Under the pieces are notes generated by a model, which was not told where the DNA came from, made no database searches, and saw only the letters and a list, made by a program, of their open reading frames with translations. The translations under genes and the position numbers were made by a program. Source: Hydrangea macrophylla (lineage: Eukaryota; Streptophyta; Magnoliopsida; Cornales; Hydrangeaceae). From it: a stretch of 64,000 nucleotides of DNA. Positions 47,290 to 57,150 of this stretch are shown here, in pieces; the stretch's first letter is position 1, and each line of letters begins with the position of its first letter. The stretch is from NCBI GenBank assembly GCA_033977485.1, contig CM066985.1:71657045-71721044 (forward strand), in the 5' to 3' direction.

Positions 47290-47761
47290 TTAAAATAAAT
47301 TTAGTCCTCTAAACTTGGCGTACTTGAAATTTTCAACGAGTTGTGGGTATTTCCTCGTCATATCTTCCTCAAGCTCCCAAGTAGCTTCCCTCACTGTGTG
47401 ATTACTCCATTGTACCTTAACATAGCAAATAACACGATGCCTTAAGAACTTGGTCCTTTGTATCCATGATCTATATCGGATGCTCTTCATAAGTTAAGTC
47501 TTTGCTAAGTCGCAATGGCTACAGCTCTATCACATGGTTTGGGTCTGGAATATATTTCCTCAACATTGAGACATGGAAAACATCATGTACTCCTGCTAAA
47601 AATGGCGGCAAACCAATCCTATAAGCCACCTCTCCTACTCTGTTCAAAACCTCGAAAGGCCCAATATATCTAGGGCTAAGTTTGCCTCTAATTCCAAACT
47701 GCATAACACCCTTGGCAGGAGATATTTTAAAAAATACATAATCGCCCACTTCAAACTCCAA
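47290..47761 (-). pseudogene. Gypsy integrase C-terminus and chromodomain
   Basis: Frame 47519-47761 reads EFEVGDYVFFKISPAKGV, LSPRYIGPFEVL and HDVFHVSMLRKYIPD, the integrase C-terminal module. Frame 47290-47490 gives VQWSNHTVREATWELEEDM, a chromodomain of the type that places this element among chromoviruses. A frame break near 47495-47518 separates them. Confidence 0.85.
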
Positions 47762-48560
47762 TTTGCGTCTTCTGTTATCAACATAGCTCTTGTCTACTTT
47801 GTGCTGTGTGGGGTCTTTCCCTGATTAATTGAATCTTATCCATTGTTTGTTGCACAATCTCAGGCCCTATCAAATTCCTTTCACCAACATCATCCCAACA
47901 AATAGGAGATCTACACTTCCTACCATATAACGCCTCAAATGGTGCCATTTGAATGCTAGCCTGGTAGCTATTATTATATGCAAACTCTACTAATGGTAAA
48001 TGATCATCCCAAGATCCCTTCAAGTCAATTACACAAGCCCTTAATATATCCTCTAGAGTTTGAATAGTCCTCTCTGACTGACCGTCTGTCTGTGGATGAA
48101 ATGCAGTGCTGAAAGTCAACCTTGTACCCAAAGCCGAATGTAAACTTTTCCAGAACTGAGACACAAACCTAGTATCTCGATCAGACACTATGGTCACTGG
48201 TACCCCATGAAGCTTTACAATTTCTTTAATGTATATAATTTTGCCAACCTCTCAAGTGTAAAACCTACTCTAAAAGCCAAAGAAGTGCGCCGACTTAGTC
48301 AACCTGTCCAAAATTACCCAAACAGCATCGTTTCCACCTGGGGTCTTTGGTAATCCAGTCACAATATCCATAGCAATGTGTTCCCACTTCCACTCTAGAA
48401 TAGGAAGTGGTTGCAACTGACCTGCTGGTCTCTGATGTTCTACTATTACTTGTTGACACACTATGCACTGTGCCACATACTGGGTAATCTCTCGCTTCAT
48501 GTTATTCCACCAAAAAGTTTCCTTTAAGTCCTTGTACATCTTGGTGTCTCCAGGATGTTC
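47762..48560 (-). pseudogene. Gypsy integrase core
   Basis: Frame 48270-48539 carries the end of the zinc-binding part (CIVCQQVIVEHQRPAG) and the first Asp region (WEHIAMDIVTGLPK). Frame 47778-48197 carries [14 protein letters not shown] and [20 protein letters not shown], the second Asp and Glu. A frameshift near 48200-48265 splits them. Confidence 0.85.
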
Positions 48561-48709
48561 CGTATATCTAGTGTTGTGGGCTTCCTCAAAATCTCAATTT
48601 TGAACTCTAGAACATTAGGCACGCGTAATCTATTACCATACTCTAAAGACCCATCATCATAGACACGAAATTCTTATTGTGCTCCTGTTTCTACCTCTAT
48701 TCTAACTTT

Positions 48710-49363
48710 CTACAAACAAGGATCATCTCTCTGAGCAGCCTTAATTTTTTCAATCAATGAAGGTTGAACCATAATTTCGGCTAACTGTCGTCGAGTGTCA
48801 TTATGCCCTTGCACCTCCACTCTCATCTTCTCCAAGTCCTCCAATATGTGTCTTTGGGTAGTGATAAGTGCTGCCACACCACCTGGTGATTTTCTACTCA
48901 AAGCATCGGCTACAACATTAGCCTTTCCTGGATGATAACTTATAGTTAAATCGTAATCCTTGAGTAGCTCCAATCATCTCCTCTATCGCATGTTTAGCTC
49001 CTTCTACGTAAAGATGTATTCAGACTCTTATGGTAAGTACATATCTCACAGTGCTCTCCATAAAGGTGGTGCCTCCAAATCTTGAGAGCAAAAACCACCA
49101 CTGCCAATTCTAAGTCATGCGTAGGATAGTTTTGCTCATAAGGTTTTTAGTTGCCTAGAAGCATAAGCAACAACTTTACCGTGCTGCATTAGAACACACC
49201 CTAACCCTTTCTTAGAGGCGTCACTATAGATGGTGAAACCTCCCTCTCTAGAAGGAATGGTAAGGATATGGGCTGATACCAATCGCGTTTTCAGCTCCTG
49301 AAAACTTTGCTCACATTTTTCATTCCACTCATACTTTACTCCCTTTTGTGTTAAGCGAGTCAA
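48710..49363 (-). pseudogene. Gypsy RNase H
   Basis: Frame 49136-49363 has YSDASKKGLGCVLMQHGKV and YASRQL. Frame 48710-48973 has LTISYHPGKANVVADALSRK. The piece between holds recognisable but frame-broken sequence. Confidence 0.8.
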
Positions 49364-49544
49364 TGGTCCTGCAAGTTGGGAAACCCATCCACAAACCTCT
49401 GGTAATATCCTGCTAGACCTAGAAAACTTCGTATTTCTGTTACAGTAGTCGATCTAGCCCAATCTACAATTGCTTCCACCTTCTTTGGGTCCATCGAGAT
49501 ACCATCTTTAGTGATCACATGTCAAAAAAAGCTACGTTATCCAA

Positions 49545-50063
49545 CTAGAATTCACATTTCTTCAACTTTGCGTACAACTTCTTATCCTTCAAGATACCAA
49601 GTACAGTCCTCAAGTGCTTCTCGTGCTCCTCCTTGCTTCTTGAGTATATCAAAATGTCATCAATGAATACCACCACAAACTGATCTAGAAAGGGTTTAAA
49701 CACCCTATTCATTAGGTCCATGAATGCTGCAGGAGCATTAGTTAACCCGAATGGCATTACTAGAAAGTCGTAGTGTCCATATCTGGTCCTGAAAGTTGTC
49801 TTAGAAATGTCTTCTGCCTAAACCTTCTACTGGTGATAACCATATCGGAGGTCAATCTTGGAGAAAACTTGTGCTCCCTGCAATTGGTCAAACAAATCAT
49901 CTATCCTTGGTAAAGGGTATTTATTTCGTACCGTCACCTTATTGAGCTCCCGATAATCAATACAAAGCCGCATACTCCCATCTTTCTTCTTCACAGACAA
50001 CACTGGAGCTCCCCAAGGCGAAACACTAGGCTTGATGAAGCCTTTATCTAATAATTCTTGCAA
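49545..50063 (-). pseudogene. Gypsy reverse transcriptase
   Basis: Frame 49827-50063 has [20 protein letters not shown], the [14 protein letters not shown] stretch and [15 protein letters not shown]. Frame 49545-49757 has [11 protein letters not shown] and the active site [10 protein letters not shown] stop and frame change separate them near 49760-49826. Confidence 0.85.
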
Positions 50064-50760
50064 TTATTCCTTTAGTTCTTTCAATTCTGCCGGGGTCATA
50101 CGATACAGGGCTTTAGATATTGGACCAGTACCTGGCACAAGATCAATAAAGAACTCGGCCTCTCTTTCCGGTGGCAAACCTGGTAAATCATCAGAAAACA
50201 CCTCCAAAAATTCATTTACAACAGTTATATCTTCCAGTTGTAACTCCTTCTGTGAGGTATCCTTAACCATGGCCATATAACCCTTGCAACTTTTCTTTAG
50301 CATTTGGCCAGCTTTTAAAGTTGAGATCACGCGTGGAGGGGTATAAGCTTTACTACCAAGAAAACTAAACTCTGGTTCACCGGGAATTTGAAATTTCACC
50401 TTCTTATTATGACAATCAACTAAGGCATGATTGGTTGCCAACCAGTCCATCCCTAGAATTACGTCGAAGTCATGCATGTCCATCACTATTAAATTTGCCC
50501 TGAGTTCCCTACCTTCAATTCTAACAATGCAAGACCTATAAATGTGATCTACAACAAAAACACCACCAACAGGGGTATCAACACATAACTCCACTTCCAT
50601 GGGTTCATGTAACATACTGTGTTTTCGCACAAATTTAGTAGATATAAAAGAATGTGGCTCCCGAGTCAAAAAGCACAAAAGCATAACTTGTCGTTACTGG
50701 AATAATACCTATCACCACAGCATTAGAGGCATCTGCATCCTGTTGAGTAAGGGCGTAGAC
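50064..50760 (-). pseudogene. Gypsy protease region
   Basis: 206-residue frame 50064-50684 with MDMHDFDVILGMDWLATNHA and the pre-RT linker DLPGLPPEREAEFFIDLVPG. Just upstream, the active site DSGAT is visible, followed by a stop. Downstream it runs into the RT region after a stop near 50064. Confidence 0.8.
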
Positions 50761-50995
50761 TCTGCCCTGAGTCCTTGGTTTCTGATTTCCTCCCTTATTT
50801 TGTCCTCCAACTGGTGGTCAGTTAGTAGGTTGCTCCCAATTCTGTCGCGATGTCTGGGACTCCTTTTTAGAGGGACAATCAGCTATTCGATGGCCATAAT
50901 CTCTACACACAAAACATGCACCAGTGTTCCAACGACAATCTTTATCCAAGTGATTTCCATTACACCTTGAGCATCGTTTAGCATTTCCCTACTAA
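50761..50995 (-). pseudogene. Gypsy gag zinc-knuckle part
   Basis: Contains a frame with CSRCNGNHLDKDC and CFVCRDYGHRIADC, two knuckle-like motifs, then a glutamine-rich stretch. Cut on its upstream side by the solo LTR at 51001. Confidence 0.7.
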
Positions 50996-51000
50996 AACCC

Positions 51001-53531
51001 TGTCACGCCCCGACATAGCATAAATATGGAAAGCGTTTAATTTCCTTTATGGACCCGTAGGTCGCGACAGTTTGAAGGATCGATTCCGTCCCAAAACGTC
51101 GAACAACATAAAACCATTAATCAGAGTAGGGTAATCAGGGCTCATAAAAATTTTTCTAACTTATTACATCCTATGGTACGGGGTTTACTAAGGCACAGAC
51201 CGCCTTGAAAATAAAACAATACTTAAAGTCTATTACAGTCATCCTTATTACAAAACCAAAACATATCTTAAAGCACATAAACATAAAACATATAAAAGTA
51301 ACATCTCTTCTCAGCAACTGATCTCAATTAGCATAATCATACGGTTCATCCTGATTATTACCTGCAAAGCCTGGACACGAATGTCCAGGACGCATCAACG
51401 CCGTCAGCTTCAAGAAGCTGGTGAGTATTAAAAACAATACTTTGAATGTAAAAACATACTCATTTACCTTTTTCCCATTTCCATTTAAATACCACAAGTT
51501 TATATTTATGATAAAGAGCTCGTTTTAGAAAACAACCACAACATTATTTAAAAGATAATTTCACACATATGTGACCGTGTATGAGAACAATGCACCATCT
51601 CATCTATCCGACTCTTTTCTCTCGACAACACCCAACAACCCATTATCCTACTCCTGGTATCTTTGAAATACTAAGATAGCCACACTTTAGCAACGGGGCG
51701 CCAGGGAGTGTCCAGTTTGCCTCACACTTTGGTCCGGGGTACCAGGGAGTGTCCAATGCCTCACACTTTGAATACCCTAACCGCCATGCAAATACCGGGG
51801 CAACCCCCTCACAAGTATCCAGACTCGAGTTATCAGGGAGTGTCCATAGGCCACACTTTAGCACTTCCATGGGTGCTAGTGAGTGTCCAAGTTCGGCTTC
51901 ACACACTTTAACGCTTCCATGGGCGTCAGGGAGTGTCCATATTTGCCACCTTCGCATTTCAAAGACACCCTCTTCCGCATTTTCAACTACAACCACAACC
52001 ACAACCACAATCACAACCACAACCACAACCACAACTCAAACTCATACTCTTTCCACACAATCATTACTTTTTTTCCACACTATCATTACTCTTTTACACA
52101 CTACCAACACTCACCATGCATGTACAACTGACTCCACATGAATGTCATCAAACTTTAAACATAAAGGAATTCACAGAATTAAAGAAATAATACGCGTACG
52201 GGGATTGAAAATTCGTAATTCATTGCCTTAATCATTTTAAACATAACTAATAGCATTCTAAAAACTGCTACTGAAATCCTCGTTTTTTGTCCAAACGGTG
52301 CAGAATCTGAGAAAATTGCATTAGACGAAAAGTGTGCAGAATCGAGTTTTTCTTGGGACAACGCGGCCAGAACCTTAAATTTCATTCGTTTTCCTAACAA
52401 AAATCTGAAAACAAAATTCTGCTACTGTTAAAATTAAAAGAGAAAATATTAGATTGAATTTCTAATATACTTTTTCTGCTACTGTAATCCTCATTTTCTG
52501 CCCAAACGGTGTAAAATCTGAGAAAATTGCATTAGACAAAAAGTGTGCAGAATCGAGTTTTGCTTGGGACAACGCGGGCAGAACCTTAAATTTCATTCGT
52601 TTTCCTAAACAAAAATCTGAAAACAAAATTCTGCTACTGTTAAAATTAACTACCTAAATCAGTAAATAAGGAATGAGTTACATTTGGAGTGAGTTAGTAA
52701 TACTCACCGTGATGTAGATTGAAGAAGTTGTTGAGAAAGAAATACAAGAATTAAGAATCTCCAATTTCAAGCTTGGCTATGGAGGATTGAGCTCTTCAAA
52801 TTCTGAAATTATTATCTCTCTATGTGACTCTCTCAAGCTCTCTATGTTAGGAGTGTAGAATGTGTAGTGTGGTTGGGTGTATAAATACTCAAACTCCCAC
52901 TTAGAAAACATTTGCCTAACATCCCACTCATTCTCCATTAATCTCCACTAATTACAAAGAAAGTGCAGCAATGATGTGTAAATATACACTTGCAATTCAT
53001 AATGCTCCATTGATAATTGAAAGGGTAGGTGGAGTTGGTGTGGGTCAAGGTGTGTTTGGGAATCAAGCTTATGGCATTAGGACAACACACATACTACAAG
53101 CATTTGCCAAACAAGGCCTAAGGGAAAACTTTAGCAATAATAATTGGGTATAAAGAAATTTGTCCAATCAGTTACTCCCAAAATTCTGTGGAAGTTTAAC
53201 ACTGCGCGGACAGTTTTAAACCTAAACTAGTATTTTCGTGACACGGTGTTTATCACAAAAATACAGAAAATTCATTTTAATGTTAGAAATAGTTTTCTGA
53301 TTTTATAAAAATACAGTTTGAGTTTTAAAAGAAATAATTCCACCGTTTTGAAATACAGATTTGAAATTTAACACAGGTATTGCCAGTTTTTATGAAAATT
53401 GCATTTTGACCCCAAAAGTAATTTCAATATGAGATTAGTCAAGAAATAAATTTTTCACATAAGGATAAAAGCAGACAAAATATATATATAATTTTAAATA
53501 TGACAATGCAAGAAAAATGCAGGTTATTACA
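51001..53531 (-). mobile_element. Solo LTR 3 of the large-LTR family, in Gypsy gag
   Basis: 2531 bp from TGTCACGCCC to GGTTATTACA. Perfect 5 bp copies of AACCC flank it at 50996-51000 and 53532-53536. It shares the GCATCAACGCCGTCAGCTT core (51393-51411) and CAGGGAGTGTCCA sub-repeats (51690-51940) with the other two copies. It also holds a (CAACCA)n-type stretch at 51987-52035 and an internal direct repeat of about 170 bp (52265-52435 and 52482-52655) unique to this copy. Confidence 0.9.
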
Positions 53532-53536
53532 AACCC

Positions 53537-54470
53537 GTTGCCATTTCGTTGTGTTTGTCGCTTAGATTGTCCTCTAGAGTTCTGGTTTATCTGTGATCCT
53601 GAAGAATTTGGTCTTTTCCTCTGATTATTATCTCTGTCTATCTGCACCTCATTAAGTCCTTTTTCAATCAACAGTGCTTTGCTCACCACCGCCCCATAAG
53701 TTTCTAACTCAAAAGGTACCACACCCTGTTTGATACGGGGTCTCAGGCCATCTTCGAACCTCCAAGCACGATCCTCCTCTGTTGCCACAAGTTTTGGCCC
53801 AAACTTTGCTAGCCTTTCAAATTCAGCCTCATACTAAGCGACAATTTTACTACCTTGCTCTAGCCTGATGAATTCCCTTTCCTTCTGAAGGCGAATACTT
53901 TTGGGAAAGTATTTATCATAGAAGGCCTCCGTAAATTTAGCCCAAGTATGAGCTTCCTGGTCCTGCTCAACCCTACGTTTCTCCAGATTCCACCAATCAT
54001 AAGCACTTCCTTGTAGCATGTAGGCAGCATATGTCACTTTCTCCGTGTCCGAGTACTTCATTACCTCGAACGCCTTCTCCATCTCACTTAACCATTTCTC
54101 TGCCTCAAGTGGTTCTATAGTTCCCTCAAAAGATGGCGGTGTTAGCTTCTTGAACTTCGTGATGCCACTATTATTCCGTGGTTGCATTATAGTGTTTTGT
54201 TGTTGTTGCTATTGGTGGACTACCCCCACCAATGTCTGCATTAGTTGAAACATGTCGGGCTCTTGTGGATTTTCTTGAACATTATCATTTCCATTATTGT
54301 TGGTCCCTTCAGGATGTGTGACACCGGTTTGTGGTGCCCTGCCTCCCCAAGTGGTCGGGTCTCCAAAATTATCTGCTGCTTGTTCCATAACTGCCTACAA
54401 TAACCATATAAAAATCTATAACTTCCAACTCCGTAATTAATCAGCGTACCACTTAAATTTGTAAACACAT
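53537..54470 (-). pseudogene. Gypsy gag core
   Basis: The probable ATG lies near 54386 (MEQAADNFGD). Frame 53834-54187 holds TPPSFEGTIEPLEAEKWLSE, YMLQGSAYDWWN and WAKFTEAFYDKYFP, the retrotransposon gag domain. Frame 53435-53788 continues it as EEDRAWRFEDGLRP up to QRNGNGF, where the solo LTR begins. Stops at about 54210 and 53835 break it. Confidence 0.8.
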
Positions 54471-54543
54471 TTCCTAACTTAAATGTGATTCTCGATTATT
54501 GTCGTATAGGTCTAGGGACTCTAAACCTGGCTTTGATACCATT

Positions 54544-54619
54544 TGTAACGCCCCAAGAGGTCCACTAGCCCAACAACTTGACAGGCTGACCCTTAAAATA
54601 CTTAAGCCCAAGTTATTTT
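54544..54619 (-). repeat. Truncated TRIM LTR at the Gypsy primer-binding site
   Basis: Starts TGTAACGCCCCAAGAGG, a TRIM LTR in minus orientation, exactly where the Gypsy 5' LTR should start. It ends after AAGTTATT, where a plus-oriented TRIM begins. Confidence 0.75.
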
Positions 54620-55061
54620 TGTGAGATTCTGACCCACATCGGATAAATATAAAAAGTTAGTCTGATATATGTAGAACCAAGGGGACTACTACTAATAACT
54701 TGGGCTTAAGTATTTTGAGGGCCAATGTGGCAGGCTTGTCAAGTTGTTGGGCTAGTGGACCTCTTGGGGCGTTACAAATGGTATCAAAGCCAACCCTAGC
54801 CCCGTAAGGGCACCGTGGGCGGTGTGGCAGAGGAGTAGAGGTTCCGGAGAGGGGTAGAGGCCCCGAGGTAGTATACCTTGTGCACGCCAATGGGCTGCTC
54901 TGTGGTCACTAATGATCTGCATCCACATCAACCAACCAGGGGGAGAACTTGCAACGAGGATGCCGCGTCGTTAAGTGGGGGAGATCGTGAGATCCCGTTC
55001 CACATCGGATAAATATAAAAAGTTAGTCTGTCAAGTTGTTGGGCTAATGGACCTCTTGGGT
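54620..55061 (+). mobile_element. TRIM element, plus orientation, 3' LTR internally deleted
   Basis: 5' LTR 54620-54776 (157 bp, TGTGAGATT to GGGGCGTTACA), primer-binding site TGGTATCAAAGCC at 54779-54791, a non-coding internal region of about 210 bp ending in the purine tract GTGGGGGAGAT, then a 3' LTR at 54986-55061. The 3' LTR lacks about 80 bp from its middle and its last bases. Short LTRs, a methionine-tRNA type primer site and no coding region define a TRIM. No 5S RNA-like sequence is present, so it is not Cassandra. Confidence 0.85.
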
Positions 55062-55591
55062 TGTAACGCCCCAAGAGGTCCACTAGCCCAACAACTTGAC
55101 AGGCCTGCCACATTGGCCCTTAAAATGCTTAAGCCCAAATTGTTAGTAGTAGTCCTCTTAGTTCTACATATATCAGACTAACTTTTTATATTTATCCGAT
55201 GTGGGATGGGATCTCATAATCTCCTCCACTCAAAGATGCGGCGTCCTCGTCGCGTAGGCCTAGTTCTCCCCTTGGCTGGTCAATGTTGAAGCAGATCATT
55301 AGTGACCACAGAGCAGCCCATAAGTGTGCACAAGGTATACTACCTCGGGGCCTCTACCCCTCTCCGGAACCTCTACTCCTCTGCCACACCGCCCACGGTG
55401 CCCTTACGGGACCAGGGTTGGCTCTGATACCATTTGTAACGCCCCAAGAGGTTCACTAGCCCAACAACTTGACAGGCCTGCCACATTGGCCCTTAAAACG
55501 CTTAAGCCTAAGTTATTAGTAGTAGTCCCCTTAGTTCTACATATATCAGACTAACTTTTTATATTTATCCGATGTGGGACGGGATCTCACA
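55062..55591 (-). mobile_element. TRIM element, minus orientation, complete
   Basis: LTRs 55062-55218 and 55435-55591, both 157 bp, with an internal region of 216 bp between them carrying the primer-binding site (read on plus as GGCTCTGATACCA) beside the right LTR and the purine tract (GGAGGAGAT on minus) beside the left LTR. It abuts the plus TRIM tail to tail, so 54986-55218 can form a large hairpin. The base run right of it is GAATA. Confidence 0.85.
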
Positions 55592-55983
55592 GAATAAATG
55601 TTAGCTAACTTTTTATCACTTAAAATAAAAATAAAAATGTTGGCTAACCATTCTAGCCAAAATGCATATTGTTCTTGAAGTTGCTCTGAAGTGATCAAAG
55701 CAAAACCATCTCTCAATTGGCAATTACGCTAAGAGTTTCAAAGCTTTACCCCAAAATTAGTTCTTAATACATGTAGTTGTTGGACTGCCTCCATTCGATT
55801 TGGAGATTTTTTTTTTTTTTTTGGTCTTGTTGCACATATGTTGAAAATCAAATTTGCGATAAAAACTTAGCACCATTGGACTTCTCTAATTTTTACTTCT
55901 TTAGTTTGTCAACATCAGCAAATTAAATGGTTGCTTCATCTGAAGGAAGGACAAGAGGGCGCCACTGGATATCTGACAACTGC

Positions 55984-56031
<48 letters not shown>

Positions 56032-56755
56032 AATTCTGACTGTAAGAAAGTATGTACTATTTAATGGTGGAGAATTCTTCAGTACACCTTAGTGGTTTGG
56101 GTGGTTTGGGTGTACTTATAGCCTAGTAGTTTTGAGGAAGAAATATTTGTTCCATGATAAGAAACATTTGTTCCCATCAAAATCACGTGGACAATTGTTC
56201 CTCAAGTATCACGGAATAAATATTTCTTACCAGATACAAAGTTTCTTACTAAAACCACTAGGTTGTAGGTACATGAAAAACACTTTCACAAACCGAAGAG
56301 TTTTTTCCTTTAATGGTGCACTCCAAAGTCCTTCACTGACAAAAAAATAATGCTACGCAGCCAAATTTGGTTCCTGACTGATGTGATGGTGAGATCACAT
56401 TCACTACAGTGAGCCCTTATGAATTTTCATCAGAAATTGATTTAGATAATTTCACTGCCACAACAGTTGGGAATAAAAAATATTAATTGGGATAGAAACT
56501 TACCAAAATGTAAGTCATAAACAGAGTGAAGGAATAAGAATACAAGATGAACTATGTATAATGTACTGTAAAGGGAAAACAACCTCACAATGTACACATG
56601 CTAGAATAGAGTGCTATTACACATATGCTGGAATTTCTGCACAGAATGACAAATAGATACGCAGTTTTAAACAAAAGGGACAAGAGCGAAAAGGACTCGC
56701 AGAAGTACAGAGATATGCAGATTGCCGAGCATAATAATTATACCACAGCTATGCT
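55592..56755. other. Intergenic DNA with microsatellite and a MITE-like palindrome
   Basis: A (CT)n run of about 21 units lies at 55986-56028. Between about 56122 and 56272 the ends are inverted (CCTAGTAGTTTTGAGGAAGA at left; CCTAGTGGTTTTAGTAAGAA reading in from the right), suggesting a small foldback MITE of about 150 bp. Near 55800-55822 is a poly-T tract. No gene is supported before the small gene's stop at 56756. Confidence 0.5.
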
Positions 56756-57076
56756 TCAGATTACAGTGCGCGAAAAACTGTCTGCTTTATCGAGTCTGGC
56801 CGTACCCGAGCTTGATGACTCGCCCATCGCTTCGGGAGAAGCAGCTACTTGAGATGACTCCCTCTTCAGAGAAGTCGGAATTCCTGAGATCTCCTGAAGA
56901 ATGTTGCAAACCAAAAAAAGAAAAAAGAAAAAAGAAATCAGACAATGGAAGTTCAATGCTCAATTGAAAAACACAGCCAAAAAAAAAAAAAAAGGAAACG
57001 ACCAACATACTGATCAAGAACGTGGATACAAATGTTTTCACTTTTCACTGACTTGACCTATTACAGTACATCGCTC

Positions 57077-57150
<74 letters not shown>

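Larger units (their letters stand above)
45866..54543 (-). mobile_element. Decayed chromodomain Ty3-Gypsy element (Tekay/Del-like), 5' LTR missing
   Basis: The 3' LTR (45866-47278) is complete and the purine tract AAGGGGGGTAGAA (minus) sits beside it. Domains run gag, protease, RT, RNase H, integrase, chromodomain from 54470 down to 47290, the chromovirus order. The primer-binding site TGGTATCAAAGCC (minus, starting at 54541) is present. Beyond it lies a TRIM LTR rather than the partner LTR, so the 5' LTR is gone. Many stops and frameshifts break pol. A solo LTR of another family interrupts it at 51001-53531. Confidence 0.85.

Noticed and set aside
51643..52032. 129-residue minus ORF with valine runs
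   Set aside because: Arises from the CAACCA-rich repeat and the sub-repeats of solo LTR 3.
54620..55591. Cassandra-type TRIM
   Set aside because: The LTRs lack the 5S RNA-derived segment that defines Cassandra, though the size and primer site are similar.
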